A DNA stretch of 64,000 nucleotides, taken from the NCBI RefSeq assembly GCF_042648965.1, contig NZ_JBHRYJ010000001.1, forward strand, positions 186,001-250,000, read 5' to 3'. Position numbers and translations under genes: made by a program. The notes beneath the pieces were generated by a model. It searched no databases, had not been told where the DNA came from, and saw only the letters and a list, made by a program, of their open reading frames with translations. Each line of letters opens with the position of its first letter. Within the stretch, counting starts at the first letter, position 1. The stretch is from Ferrovibrio xuzhouensis. Lineage in GTDB: Bacteria; Pseudomonadota; Alphaproteobacteria; Ferrovibrionales; Ferrovibrionaceae. This document shows, piece after piece, positions 14,721-23,557 of this stretch.

Positions 14721-15830
14721 TCAGAACAGCCGACCCTGCCGGGCGTCGGCCGGCGGCGGCCGGAACAGGTCGCTGCGCAGGCGCAGCCGGCGCTCGTTCA
14801 TGCCGAGCCTTTTGACCGCCAGCGCGAACCGCTGGGCCAGCAGTTCGGCATAGACGCCCTCGCCGCGCATGCGGCCGCCGAACTGCGGCACATAGTCCTT
14901 GCCGCCGCGTGCCTCCTGCACCAGCTTCATCACCCGGCTGGCACGGTCGGGATAGTTCACCTGCAGCCATTCGCGCCACAGCTCCTTCAGTTCCCAGGGT
15001 AGGCGCAGCATCACCCAGCCCGCCTCGCGGGCACCGGCGGCATGGGCCGCCTCGAGGATGCGTTCGAGTTCCATATCGTTGAGTGCCGGGATCATCGGCG
15101 CCGTCATCACCCCGGCGGGAACCCCGGCTTCGTTGAGCAGCCGGATCGCCTCCAGCCGTTTCGGCGGCGTCGACGCCCGCGGCTCCATGGCGCGCGCGAG
15201 TTTGCGATCGAGCGTGGTGACCGAGAGGAACACCTTCACCAGGCCGAGCTTCGCCATCTCGGACAGGATGTCGATATCCCGCGTGACGAGGAAATTCTTG
15301 GTCACAATCCCGAGCGGATGCCGGGTCTCCAGCAGGACTTCGAGGATGCTGCGGGTGATCTTCTGCTCGCGCTCGGTCGGCTGGTACGGATCTGTATTCG
15401 TCCCCATCGACAGCGTCGCCACCTTGTAGCCCTTCGCCGCCAGTTCCTGGCGCAGCAATGCGGCCGCGCGCGGCTTGATCACGATCTGCGTCTCGAAATC
15501 CAGCCCGGGCGAGAAGCCGAGATAGGCATGGCTCGGCCGTGCAAAGCAGTAGATGCAGCCATGCTCGCAGCCGCGATAGGGATTGATCGAACGGTCGAAG
15601 GGAATGTCAGGCGACTTGTTCCAGGCGATGATGTGCCGCGTGCTGTCTTCATGCAGCACGGTCTTCAGCGGCTCGGCCTCCTCCAGATTGTCCCAGCCGT
15701 CATCCTCGGCCTGGCGCGTCTCGCTGTCGTAGCGACTGCGCACACTGGAGATGGCGCCGCGGCCGCGCCGGGCATCAGGATGCGCATGATCGGCGGCGGT
15801 GGAAATGGCGCGGGCGACGACCTTTTTCAT
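14721..15830 (-). CDS. PA0069-family radical SAM protein
   Basis: This cytoplasmic radical S-adenosylmethionine protein of about 369 residues carries the 4Fe-4S motif CEHGCIYC (CxxxCxxC) in YRGCEHGCIYCFARPSHAYL, followed by TNTDPYQPTE, which fits the PA0069/Rv2578c family. The start is set at MKKVVARAI, preceded by GGGTCACGGCC; an upstream ATG giving MKCSHCYG would add 12 residues. The reaction is not established for the family; a DNA-repair-like, photolyase-like role has been suggested by annotation only. The stop is six bases beyond the copper operon promoter, so the two units are packed tightly. Confidence 0.85.
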   Translation of the reverse strand: MKKVVARAISTAADHAHPDARRGRGAISSVRSRYDSETRQAEDDGWDNLEEAEPLKTVLHEDSTRHIIAWNKSPDIPFDRSINPYRGCEHGCIYCFARPSHAYLGFSPGLDFETQIVIKPRAAALLRQELAAKGYKVATLSMGTNTDPYQPTEREQKITRSILEVLLETRHPLGIVTKNFLVTRDIDILSEMAKLGLVKVFLSVTTLDRKLARAMEPRASTPPKRLEAIRLLNEAGVPAGVMTAPMIPALNDMELERILEAAHAAGAREAGWVMLRLPWELKELWREWLQVNYPDRASRVMKLVQEARGGKDYVPQFGGRMRGEGVYAELLAQRFALAVKRLGMNERRLRLRSDLFRPPPADARQGRLF

Positions 15831-15955
15831 GGCCGTGACCCTGCCATAGCAATGAGAACATTTCAAGAATAATGATTATAATAGGATTTTCACCCCATGC
15901 TTTCCCTTGATCTGCCGCAACCACGGCCGATCCCGTTGGCGCTAGCCTGCTCTGC

Positions 15956-16498
15956 ATGGCCAAGCTGAAGCCCCTCCCCCTCGGCAATGTCTACCAGCTG
16001 CTGGAACCCGGTCCCGTGGTGCTGCTGGCCACGGCGACGAAAGCCGGCCGCCCCAATGTCATGACCATGTCGTGGCACATGATGATGGAATTCACCCCGC
16101 CGCTGGTCGGCTGCGTGGTCTCGAGCGGCAATCACAGCTTCGCGGCGCTGCGTGCCACCAGGCAATGCGTGATCGCAATCCCCGCACGCCGCCTGGCAGC
16201 CAAGGTGGTGAAGGTCGGCAATTGCTCGGGCCGCGACACCGACAAATTCTCGAGCATCGGCCTGACGCCGCTGCCGGCGGCGCAAATCACCGCGCCGCTG
16301 ATCGGCGAGTGCTTCGCCAATCTCGAATGCCGTGTCGTCGATACGCGGATGGTCCCGCGCTACAACATGTTCGTGCTGGAAGTCGTGCAGGCCTGGACCG
16401 ATCCGGCGCAACAGAATCCCAAGACCATCCACCACCAGGGCTGGGGACGCTTCGCCGTCGATGGCCGCGTCATCACGCTCAAATCCGACAAGGCCTGA
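15956..16498 (+). CDS. flavin reductase family protein
   Basis: This 180-residue protein has an FMN-binding split-barrel fold of the flavin-reductase-like family (VLLATATKAGRPNVMTMSWH at the beginning, then CVVSSGNHSF). Members reduce flavins with NAD(P)H or serve as partners of two-component monooxygenases. No monooxygenase gene is adjacent, so the acceptor is unknown. It stands alone between a divergent radical SAM gene and a convergent acetyltransferase gene. A weak TTGATCTGCCGCAA element lies about 36 nt upstream. Confidence 0.85.
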   Translation: MAKLKPLPLGNVYQLLEPGPVVLLATATKAGRPNVMTMSWHMMMEFTPPLVGCVVSSGNHSFAALRATRQCVIAIPARRLAAKVVKVGNCSGRDTDKFSSIGLTPLPAAQITAPLIGECFANLECRVVDTRMVPRYNMFVLEVVQAWTDPAQQNPKTIHHQGWGRFAVDGRVITLKSDKA

Positions 16499-16507
16499 AG
16501 GCGGCGC

Positions 16508-16957
16508 CTACAGCTCGATATTGTAGCGCACGAAGGGCGCCCGCTTGGCGACGCGCTCGTACAGGCGCCGTGCCGTGCCGTTGAATTCCTCGGTCTGCCA
16601 GTAGAGCACGGCGGCACCCTTGGCCTTCGAGGCCTCGGTGACCGCGGCGATCAGGCGGCGGCCGATGCGCTGGCCGCGCGCCGCCGGCACCACGAAAAGG
16701 TCCTGCAGATAGACATTGCCGCCGATGCTCCAGGTCGACGCATGATGCAGATACTGCACCAGGCCGAGCGCCGTGCCGTCCGCAGCCACCGCCAGCAGCC
16801 CCTCGATGGGATTGGCGGGATCGAGCAGGCGCTTCCAGGTGAATTCGGTGGCGGCCTGCGGCACGGTCTTCTCGTAGAAGGCCAGATAGCCGAGCCACAA
16901 CGGCTCCCACAGCGTGCGGTCACTGGCGGCGACGGGACGGATCACGATATCGGACAT
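16508..16957 (-). CDS. GNAT family N-acetyltransferase
   Basis: This 149-residue protein has a GNAT fold. The acetyl-CoA pyrophosphate loop is visible in VVPAARGQRIGRRLI (motif A, Q/RxxGxG/A), preceded by the strand VYLQDLFVV. The C-terminal ARRLYERVAKRAPFVRY is the usual GNAT end. The start at MSDIVIRPV gives the common beginning of the fold. The acetylated substrate cannot be told from the sequence. Confidence 0.9.
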   Translation of the reverse strand: MSDIVIRPVAASDRTLWEPLWLGYLAFYEKTVPQAATEFTWKRLLDPANPIEGLLAVAADGTALGLVQYLHHASTWSIGGNVYLQDLFVVPAARGQRIGRRLIAAVTEASKAKGAAVLYWQTEEFNGTARRLYERVAKRAPFVRYNIEL

Positions 16958-17077
16958 GGATCGGGACTTTCCTGAACTGGACTGAAGCGAGCTTCCGATT
17001 ACCCCAGCAGCGGCCCCCATGTCAGCGCCAGATTGCGCGAAACCCGTAGAGCCAGTTCATAGGGCGGCCGGCGGCCG

Positions 17078-17656
17078 TTACTTGCGGCGCTCGTGCTCGC
17101 GCAGGCGCGGAAACAGCTCGACGAAATTGCAGGGCTTGTGGCGATAGTCGAGCTGGTCCTTCAGGATCATGTCCCAGGCGTCCCTGCAGGCCCCGGTCGA
17201 GCCGGGCAGCGCGAACAGATAGGTGCCCCTGGCCACGCCGGCGGTGGCGCGCGACTGGATCGTCGAGGTGCCGATCTTCTGGTAGCTGAGCATGCGGAAC
17301 AGCTCGCCGAAGCCGGGGATCGATTTCTCGTACAGGCCCTCGAAAGCTTCCGGCGTCACATCGCGGCCGGTCACCCCGGTGCCGCCGGTCGAGAGCACCA
17401 CGTCGATGGTCTCGTCCCCGATCCAGTTCATCACCTGGGCGCGGATTTCCGCCACATCGTCGCGCACGATGGCCCGCGCCGCGAGGATATGGCCGGCCCC
17501 GGTCAGCCGTTCGGCCAGCGTGTTGCCGGATTTGTCATCGGCTTCCGTGCGGGTGTCGGAGACGGTGAGCACGGCAATGCGCACCGGCACGAACAGCCGC
17601 CTGCCGTCGACATCGATGAAAGACCGATCACTTGAAGATTGGGGAGCAACGGTCAC
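17078..17656 (-). CDS. moaB: molybdenum cofactor biosynthesis protein MoaB
   Basis: This 192-residue member of the MoaB/MogA fold binds molybdopterin and acts in adenylylation before molybdenum insertion. The key signature STGGTGVTGRDVTPEA is intact, and the C-terminal PGSTGACRDAWDMIL is typical of MoaB. The N-terminal 20 residues are a short extension. No other moa or moe gene is in the window. The upstream lytic transglycosylase is transcribed in the same direction but is unrelated. Confidence 0.93.
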   Translation of the reverse strand: MTVAPQSSSDRSFIDVDGRRLFVPVRIAVLTVSDTRTEADDKSGNTLAERLTGAGHILAARAIVRDDVAEIRAQVMNWIGDETIDVVLSTGGTGVTGRDVTPEAFEGLYEKSIPGFGELFRMLSYQKIGTSTIQSRATAGVARGTYLFALPGSTGACRDAWDMILKDQLDYRHKPCNFVELFPRLREHERRK

Positions 17657-17688
17657 GGAAAACCTCCTGCCGGTAAGACCGGCAGAGT

Positions 17689-19563
17689 TTACTTCCGCTG
17701 CGCGGTGCGTGTCACGTCGGGATCAAAGGCGCGGTAGACCGGCCAGCCGCCGGTCATCGCCTGGGTCACGCTGGTGTCGGGCTGGCCGATGCGGATGCGA
17801 TAGATCCAGTAGTTGGTCAGCACGCGCTCGACGAAAACCCGCGTCTCGCTGAGCGGGATGGTCTCGATGAACAGCAGCGGATCGGCCGAGATGTCGGGAT
17901 TGGCGCGCAGCCATTTCTGCAGGTTGCCCGGGCCGGCGTTATAGGCCGCCGCCAGGTACATCAGGTTGCCGTTCACCATCGGCATTTTCAGCAGGGTCTG
18001 CAGATAGCGCTGGCCGAGGTCGATGTTGTATTCCGGCGCAAACAGCTTGTGGCGGCTGCGCTTGCTGCGCAAGGACCGGTCGCCGGCCACCGCGCCGGCG
18101 GTATTCGGCATCAGCTGCATCAGGCCGGCGGCGCCGACCGGGCTCATGGCACGGGCGTTGAAGGCGCTTTCCTGACGCATGAAGGCGAAGACGAGCGCGC
18201 GGTCGACGATATAGCCGTCATCCGGCTCCCACGGCGGCAGCGGATAGAGCGCATGGTCCCAGCTCTCGCCCTTCACATTGTACCAGGCGACGCCGATGCG
18301 CATGGCGGCGGCCGGGGTCTGCATGCGGCTGACCAGGGCGAGCAGGTTGCCGGCCAGATCGTCGCTGGCCTGGGCGAACAGGCGGGTCATCTCGCGGTCG
18401 GCCAGCGCGGCCTCGCCGATCTCGCTGAGCGCGGCGGCGCGGCGCACGGCGGGAATCTGCATCAGCTTCTTCACCTGCGCATCGTCGAGCGGCGGCGGCC
18501 GCCACGACAGCGGCGAATCCTCGCCGAGCTGGGCCAGGCTGAGCTGACCATAGAAGGTGCGCTCCTCGCGGGCGCCGACTTCGAGCAGGCGGATCGCTTC
18601 CGACGGCTGGCGCAGGCGCAGCATCACCCGCGCACCCCACCAGGCACCGGCGGCACGGTCCCAGCCGAGCGCCGCCTTGTTGAAAGCGAGATGCTCGAAA
18701 TGATGGCCGGCATTGTCGTAGCGGCCGAGCCGCCAGGCAGCGAGACCGGCGACCCAGTCGGCCTCCGGCACCAGGTCGCGCGAGCGTTGGGCGGCCGGCG
18801 CGGCCAGCGCCAGCGCCTTCTCGTCGTCGCCTTCGAGAATCCACATCCAGGCCAGCCGGCGGCGCCAGTCGTCGTACTCCGACTTGCTCATCTTGGCGCG
18901 CAGGCCACGCTCGTCCAGCATCTCGCCGGCGCGGGTCAGCTGGTCGCGGCGCAGCAGGTCATTGAACTGCCCCGCCGCATGGGCGATGGCGCGGGCATGG
19001 GCGGGATCGCGCTCCTTCGGCTGCGACCGCCGGCGCGTGGTGGCGACGAGGCCCGGGTCGCCGTCGAAATCGCCGAGATCGGCGCCGACGGGCGCCAGCG
19101 GCGCCCTGTCGCGGCGGCCTTTCTTCTTCAGCGCGAGATGATAGATCTCGTCGGCGCCGGGCAGGTTGCGGTATTCGCGCAGCCAGGCAGCCAGTTCGCC
19201 ATAGGAACTGTAATAGGCGGTCGGATGCATGTAGCGCTGATGCAGCACATGGCCCATCAGCAGTCTGTCATGCAGCTGGTGGATGATGCGGTCGGCATCC
19301 TTCCAGTCGCCATCGGCCTGCAGGTCGAAAATGCGCTGGTAGCGGTCGATGTCGGCATCCGAGAGGACGGACGGCAGTTGGTAGTCGGCGGCAGCAGTGG
19401 CCGTCGCCGGCGCGGGCGACAGCGTCTCGCGGGCCACCTGCTGGGCAGAGGCGCCGGGAATCGTGGCAAGGCCAAGGGTGGTAACTGCGAGACAGGCGAG
19501 CACACGGGCACCCCACCCACCTCCCCGTCCACCCCGGCGGGTCTGGCTGGCAGTCAGTCGCAT
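17689..19563 (-). CDS. soluble lytic murein transglycosylase
   Basis: This periplasmic enzyme of 624 residues cleaves peptidoglycan glycan strands to 1,6-anhydro ends. It has a signal peptide (cleavage near GASAQQ), a long helical solenoid, and a C-terminal SLT domain at about residues 450-600. The catalytic glutamate is in FMRQESAFNARAMSP, followed by the conserved GAAGLMQLMPNTA and YLAAAYNAGPGNLQKW. The architecture matches the Slt70-like family. The ATG giving MRLTASQT is the only sensible start before the signal peptide. Confidence 0.93.
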   Translation of the reverse strand: MRLTASQTRRGGRGGGWGARVLACLAVTTLGLATIPGASAQQVARETLSPAPATATAAADYQLPSVLSDADIDRYQRIFDLQADGDWKDADRIIHQLHDRLLMGHVLHQRYMHPTAYYSSYGELAAWLREYRNLPGADEIYHLALKKKGRRDRAPLAPVGADLGDFDGDPGLVATTRRRSQPKERDPAHARAIAHAAGQFNDLLRRDQLTRAGEMLDERGLRAKMSKSEYDDWRRRLAWMWILEGDDEKALALAAPAAQRSRDLVPEADWVAGLAAWRLGRYDNAGHHFEHLAFNKAALGWDRAAGAWWGARVMLRLRQPSEAIRLLEVGAREERTFYGQLSLAQLGEDSPLSWRPPPLDDAQVKKLMQIPAVRRAAALSEIGEAALADREMTRLFAQASDDLAGNLLALVSRMQTPAAAMRIGVAWYNVKGESWDHALYPLPPWEPDDGYIVDRALVFAFMRQESAFNARAMSPVGAAGLMQLMPNTAGAVAGDRSLRSKRSRHKLFAPEYNIDLGQRYLQTLLKMPMVNGNLMYLAAAYNAGPGNLQKWLRANPDISADPLLFIETIPLSETRVFVERVLTNYWIYRIRIGQPDTSVTQAMTGGWPVYRAFDPDVTRTAQRK

Positions 19564-19658
19564 CGCTGCCTCGGATAGCCCAAGAATGGTTAAGGAACAA
19601 GTAATTACGGCCTGTCGCGACCAGAAACAACCTGTGGTTTTATTGGAACAGTGACGGT

Positions 19659-20897
19659 TCAGGTCGTCAGCCGCGCCGGCAGGCGCGCGACGATGATGGC
19701 GGCAACGAAGCAGCCGGCGGCGCAGACCACGATCGGCCAAGTGTAGCTGCCGGTGGTATCGAAGGCCCAGCCGGCCAGCGTCGGGCCTGTCAGCGTACCA
19801 AAGGCCACCGAGGTATAGAGCACGCCGATCACCGACGAGGCCGCGCGCAGGCCGAACAGGTCGACGGCGTAGGCCGGCACCAGGGCGACGAAGCCGCCGT
19901 AGAACAGCCCAAAGGCCAGCGCGAAAATTGCCAGGGTCCAGAAGCCGGTGGCAGTCAGCCAGTAGAGCAAAGCCAGCCCGGTCAGCAGGATCACCAGGGC
20001 GACCGCCCGGCCCCGCCCCATGCGGTCGGCGGCGCCGCCGAGCACGAAACGGCCAAGCGTGCTGCCGACCCCGATCAGGCCGACCAGCCAGACGCCTTCC
20101 AGCCGGCTGAGGCCATGATCGCGGGCAAAGGGCGCCAGATGCACGAAGGGCACGAAGGTGCCGAGGCAGCACAGGCCGGCCCCGAGATAGAAGCGCCAGA
20201 ACACCGGATGGCGCAGCACGACGCCGAGCGGCAGGCCCGGCGGCGGTCCGGCCGGGGTGGTGGTCTGCGGCGGCTGCGCCGCGCCGTCGGGCAGCAGGCT
20301 CATCTCGGCCGGACTGCCGCGCAGCAGCAGCACCGCGACGGCCCCAAGGAGCAGCACGCCGATACCCAGCACCACATAGGCATTGCGCCAGCCGTACTGG
20401 TCGATGACGAAAGCAGCCAGCGGCGGTGCCGCCATGGTGCCAATGCCGATGCCGGCGACCGCCCAGCCCGAGGCCTGGCCGCGGCGCAGGATGAACCAGC
20501 GCTGCACCGTGCCGATGGCCGGCACATAGGCAAAGCCGACACCGACGCCGATGCCGATGCCGTAGAAGACCACGATGGCGGCGAGGCTGTCGGCGAAACT
20601 GGCGGCGATCATGCCAAGCCCGGTGCAGGCCATGCCGAAGCCGACCACAAGACGCGGGCCGAAGCGGTCGGCCAGCGGGCCACTGACGGCGCCGAGGATG
20701 AAATAGAGGAAACCGGCGGCCGAGAAGACCAGCGACACGGTGGCGCGCGAGGCGCCGAAGGTATTGCTCAGCGGCAGGAAAAACGCCGGAAAACTATAGG
20801 CGGCGCCGAAGGCGCCGAACATCACCAGGAAGGCCGCCAGCACCACCAGCCAGCCGTAGAACAGCGGCCGGGCGCCGCCGAGGCTGACCTCGCTCAT
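19659..20897 (-). CDS. MFS transporter, OFA/MCT-like
   Basis: This 412-residue protein has 12 predicted transmembrane helices of the major facilitator superfamily. The loop 2-3 motif appears as GPLADRFGPRLVVG, and the start FYGWLVVLAAFLVMFGAFGAAYSF resembles oxalate/formate antiporter and monocarboxylate transporter relatives. Its start lies one base after the stop of the uracil-DNA glycosylase gene, so the two are cotranscribed, although no functional link is obvious. The substrate is unknown; a monocarboxylate is a reasonable guess. Confidence 0.87.
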   Translation of the reverse strand: MSEVSLGGARPLFYGWLVVLAAFLVMFGAFGAAYSFPAFFLPLSNTFGASRATVSLVFSAAGFLYFILGAVSGPLADRFGPRLVVGFGMACTGLGMIAASFADSLAAIVVFYGIGIGVGVGFAYVPAIGTVQRWFILRRGQASGWAVAGIGIGTMAAPPLAAFVIDQYGWRNAYVVLGIGVLLLGAVAVLLLRGSPAEMSLLPDGAAQPPQTTTPAGPPPGLPLGVVLRHPVFWRFYLGAGLCCLGTFVPFVHLAPFARDHGLSRLEGVWLVGLIGVGSTLGRFVLGGAADRMGRGRAVALVILLTGLALLYWLTATGFWTLAIFALAFGLFYGGFVALVPAYAVDLFGLRAASSVIGVLYTSVAFGTLTGPTLAGWAFDTTGSYTWPIVVCAAGCFVAAIIVARLPARLTT

Positions 20898-20898
20898 C

Positions 20899-21774
20899 TC
20901 AGCGCTCCAGCTCGGCGAGCTTTTCCGCCAGCATCAGCATGTCATGCCAGGCCTCGCGCTTCACGCCGGGCTGGCGCAGCAGATAGGCCGGATGCAGCAG
21001 CGGCATCGCCGGAATGACCAGATCGTCGCGGCGGTATTCCTGCCAGCGACCGCGGATGCGGGTGATGCCCTGGGTGGTGCCGAGCAAGGTGGCCGCAGCA
21101 TGCTTGCCGGCACAGGCGATCAGCTTCGGCCGCACCAGCGCGATCAGCCGTTCGATGAACGGTTTGCAGGCAAGGATTTCCTCGGTCGAGGGGTCGCGGT
21201 TGCCCGGCGGCCGCCAGAACAGGATGTTGCTGATGTAGACGGTATCCTCGTCGCGGCCGATCGCCTTCAGCATGCGGTCGAGCAGCTGGCCACTCTCGCC
21301 GACGAAGGGCTTGCCCTGCGCGTCTTCATCGCGGCCGGGCGCCTCGCCGATGATCATCAGCGGTGCCGCCGGATTGCCGCGCGCCATCACCGTGTTGGTG
21401 GCGGTGGCCTTCAGGCTGCAGCCGTCGAAGGCTTTGATGGCGGCTTCCAGTTCGGCAATGGTATTGCAGGCCGCCGCCGCCCGGCTGGCCGCACTTTCCG
21501 CCTCCTGGGCGGAGAGTACCGCCCGGGCTGCCGCGGCGGGCGGCATCGGCGTGGGCCGACCGGCCGCCGGGACGGGTGCGGATGCTCGCGCCCCCGCCAC
21601 GGGACCGCCACGATCTGCCGGCAGACTGGTGGCTGCCGGGCGGGCCGCCGGCGCAGGTAGACTCGTCCGGTCGACCGGCTGGTCGCCGATCGCCTCGTCG
21701 CAGCCCGCCTCTGCATAGAACAGCAGCACGTCGAGCAAACTGGGCGTCAAATCAGTGGCTTCCGTTACGTTCAT
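20899..21774 (-). CDS. uracil-DNA glycosylase (family 4-like)
   Basis: The enzyme removes uracil from DNA. The 291-residue protein has a variable Ala/Pro-rich N-terminal third, then the glycosylase domain: GEAPGRDEDAQGKPFVG, NILFWRPPGNRDPS and a C-terminal MPLLHPAYLLRQPG. Cysteines in FDGCSLK, LACKPF and IACAGK are candidates for the Fe-S cluster ligands of family 4, although the classical CxxC pair is not obvious. The start at MNVTEATDL avoids an upstream tail that would enter the divergent promoter. It precedes the MFS gene by one base. Confidence 0.9.
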   Translation of the reverse strand: MNVTEATDLTPSLLDVLLFYAEAGCDEAIGDQPVDRTSLPAPAARPAATSLPADRGGPVAGARASAPVPAAGRPTPMPPAAAARAVLSAQEAESAASRAAAACNTIAELEAAIKAFDGCSLKATATNTVMARGNPAAPLMIIGEAPGRDEDAQGKPFVGESGQLLDRMLKAIGRDEDTVYISNILFWRPPGNRDPSTEEILACKPFIERLIALVRPKLIACAGKHAAATLLGTTQGITRIRGRWQEYRRDDLVIPAMPLLHPAYLLRQPGVKREAWHDMLMLAEKLAELER

Positions 21775-21887
21775 GGGGCGGGACAGGGTGTGGCGCCGTT
21801 GGCTTGACCCCCATAGTCTGGTAAGCAGACAGGCAGCGTCAAGCAAAGACGCCCTGAATAAAAAAAGACCCGCTGCAGAGGTGCCCC

Positions 21888-23552
21888 GTGTCCGAACGTG
21901 AATCGATGGAATATGACGTGGTGATCGTCGGTGCCGGCCCGGCCGGGCTGGCTGCGGCGATCCGCCTGAAGCAGCTTGCTGCCGACCAAGACCATGACGT
22001 TTCGGTCTGTGTGATCGAAAAGGGCTCGGAAGTCGGCGCCCATATCCTGTCGGGCGCGGTGATCGATCCGGTCGCGCTGAACGAGCTGATCCCGGACTGG
22101 CAGGCCAGGGGCGCGCCGCTGAACACGCCGGTCACCGATGACCGCTTCATGATCCTGACCGCGGCGAACCATATCGGCATTCCGAATTTCGCCCTGCCGC
22201 CGCTGATGAGCAATCACGGCAACTACATCGTCTCGCTGGGCAATGTCTGCCGCTGGCTGGCGAGCCAGGCCGAGGAGCTCGGCGTCGAAATCTTTCCCGG
22301 CTTCGCCGCCGCCGAGGTGCTGTACGGCGACAAGGGCGAAGTGGTCGGCGTCGCCACCGGCGACATGGGCATCGGCCGTGACGGCGAACACAAGGCGAGC
22401 TATACGCCGGGCGTCGAGCTGCGCGGCAAATACACCCTGATCGCCGAGGGCGTGCGCGGCTCGCTGGCCAAGGGCCTGATGCAGAAATTCAATCTGCGCG
22501 ACGGCGTCGATCCGCAGAAATTCGGCATCGGCATCAAGGAGCTGTGGCAGATCGATCCGGCGAAGCACAAGCCCGGCCTGGTGATGCACACCCAGGGCTG
22601 GCCGCTCGACAATATGACCGGCGGTGGCAGCTTCATGTATCACCTGGAAGACAACCAGGTGGCGGTCGGCTTCGTCATCCATCTGAATTACCAGAATCCG
22701 TATCTCTCGCCGTTCGACGAATTCCAGCGCTTCAAGACGCATCCGTCGATCGCGCCCTTCTTCGCGGGCGGCAAGCGGATTTCCTATGGTGCCCGCGCCA
22801 TCAACGAGGGCGGGCTGCAGTCGATCCCGAAACTGACCTTCCCGGGCGGCGCGCTGATCGGCTGTTCCGCCGGCTTCGTCAACCTGCCGCGCATCAAGGG
22901 CAGCCACAATGCCATGAAAACCGGCATGCTGGCCGCCGAGGCCGCCTTTGCGGCGCTGAAGGCCGGTGCGGCCGGCGGCGATGAACTGGCGGCATATCCG
23001 GCGGCTTTCCGCGCTTCCTGGTCCTTCAAGGACCTGTGGAAAGTGCGCAACGTCAAGCCGGGCATGAAATACGGCATGTGGATCGGCACCCTGCTGGGCG
23101 GCATCCATATGTGGCTCAACGACCTCGGGCTGGGCTTCCTGGTGCCGTGGACGACGCATCACACCAAGGCCGATCACGAGAGTTTGAAGCCAGCGAAGGA
23201 CTGCAAGCCGATTGCTTATCCCAGGCCGGATGGCAAGATCAGCTTCGACAAGCTGTCATCGGTCTTCCTGTCGAATACCAACCACGAGGAAGACCAGCCG
23301 ATCCACCTGAAGCTGAAGGATCCGACGATCCCGATCGCCAAGAATCTGCCGCTCTACGACGAACCGGCGCAGCGCTACTGCCCGGCCGGCGTCTACGAGG
23401 TCCTGCGCGACGACGACGGAAGCCATCCGCGCTTCCAGATCAATGCGCAAAACTGCGTCCACTGCAAAACCTGCGACATCAAGGATCCGGCGCAGAATAT
23501 CAACTGGACCGTCCCTGAGGGGGGCGGCGGTCCGAATTACCCGAACATGTGA
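21888..23552 (+). CDS. electron transfer flavoprotein-ubiquinone oxidoreductase
   Basis: This inner-membrane-associated enzyme passes electrons from reduced ETF (fatty acid and amino acid oxidation) to ubiquinone. The 554-residue protein begins with the FAD-binding motif DVVIVGAGPAGLAAAIRLK and ends with the 4Fe-4S ferredoxin-like domain containing CPAGVYEV and CVHCKTCDIKDP, so all four cysteines are present. The length is normal. Translation may start at GTG (MSERESMEYD) or at the ATG six codons in. The etfAB genes are not in the window. The next gene starts at the stop codon. Confidence 0.95.
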   Translation: MSERESMEYDVVIVGAGPAGLAAAIRLKQLAADQDHDVSVCVIEKGSEVGAHILSGAVIDPVALNELIPDWQARGAPLNTPVTDDRFMILTAANHIGIPNFALPPLMSNHGNYIVSLGNVCRWLASQAEELGVEIFPGFAAAEVLYGDKGEVVGVATGDMGIGRDGEHKASYTPGVELRGKYTLIAEGVRGSLAKGLMQKFNLRDGVDPQKFGIGIKELWQIDPAKHKPGLVMHTQGWPLDNMTGGGSFMYHLEDNQVAVGFVIHLNYQNPYLSPFDEFQRFKTHPSIAPFFAGGKRISYGARAINEGGLQSIPKLTFPGGALIGCSAGFVNLPRIKGSHNAMKTGMLAAEAAFAALKAGAAGGDELAAYPAAFRASWSFKDLWKVRNVKPGMKYGMWIGTLLGGIHMWLNDLGLGFLVPWTTHHTKADHESLKPAKDCKPIAYPRPDGKISFDKLSSVFLSNTNHEEDQPIHLKLKDPTIPIAKNLPLYDEPAQRYCPAGVYEVLRDDDGSHPRFQINAQNCVHCKTCDIKDPAQNINWTVPEGGGGPNYPNM

Positions 23553-23557
23553 GACCG

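Noticed and set aside
15907..15920. TTGATCTGCCGCAA before the flavin reductase gene
   Set aside because: Two mismatches in the second half-site and a different distance (about 36 nt) make it too weak to call.
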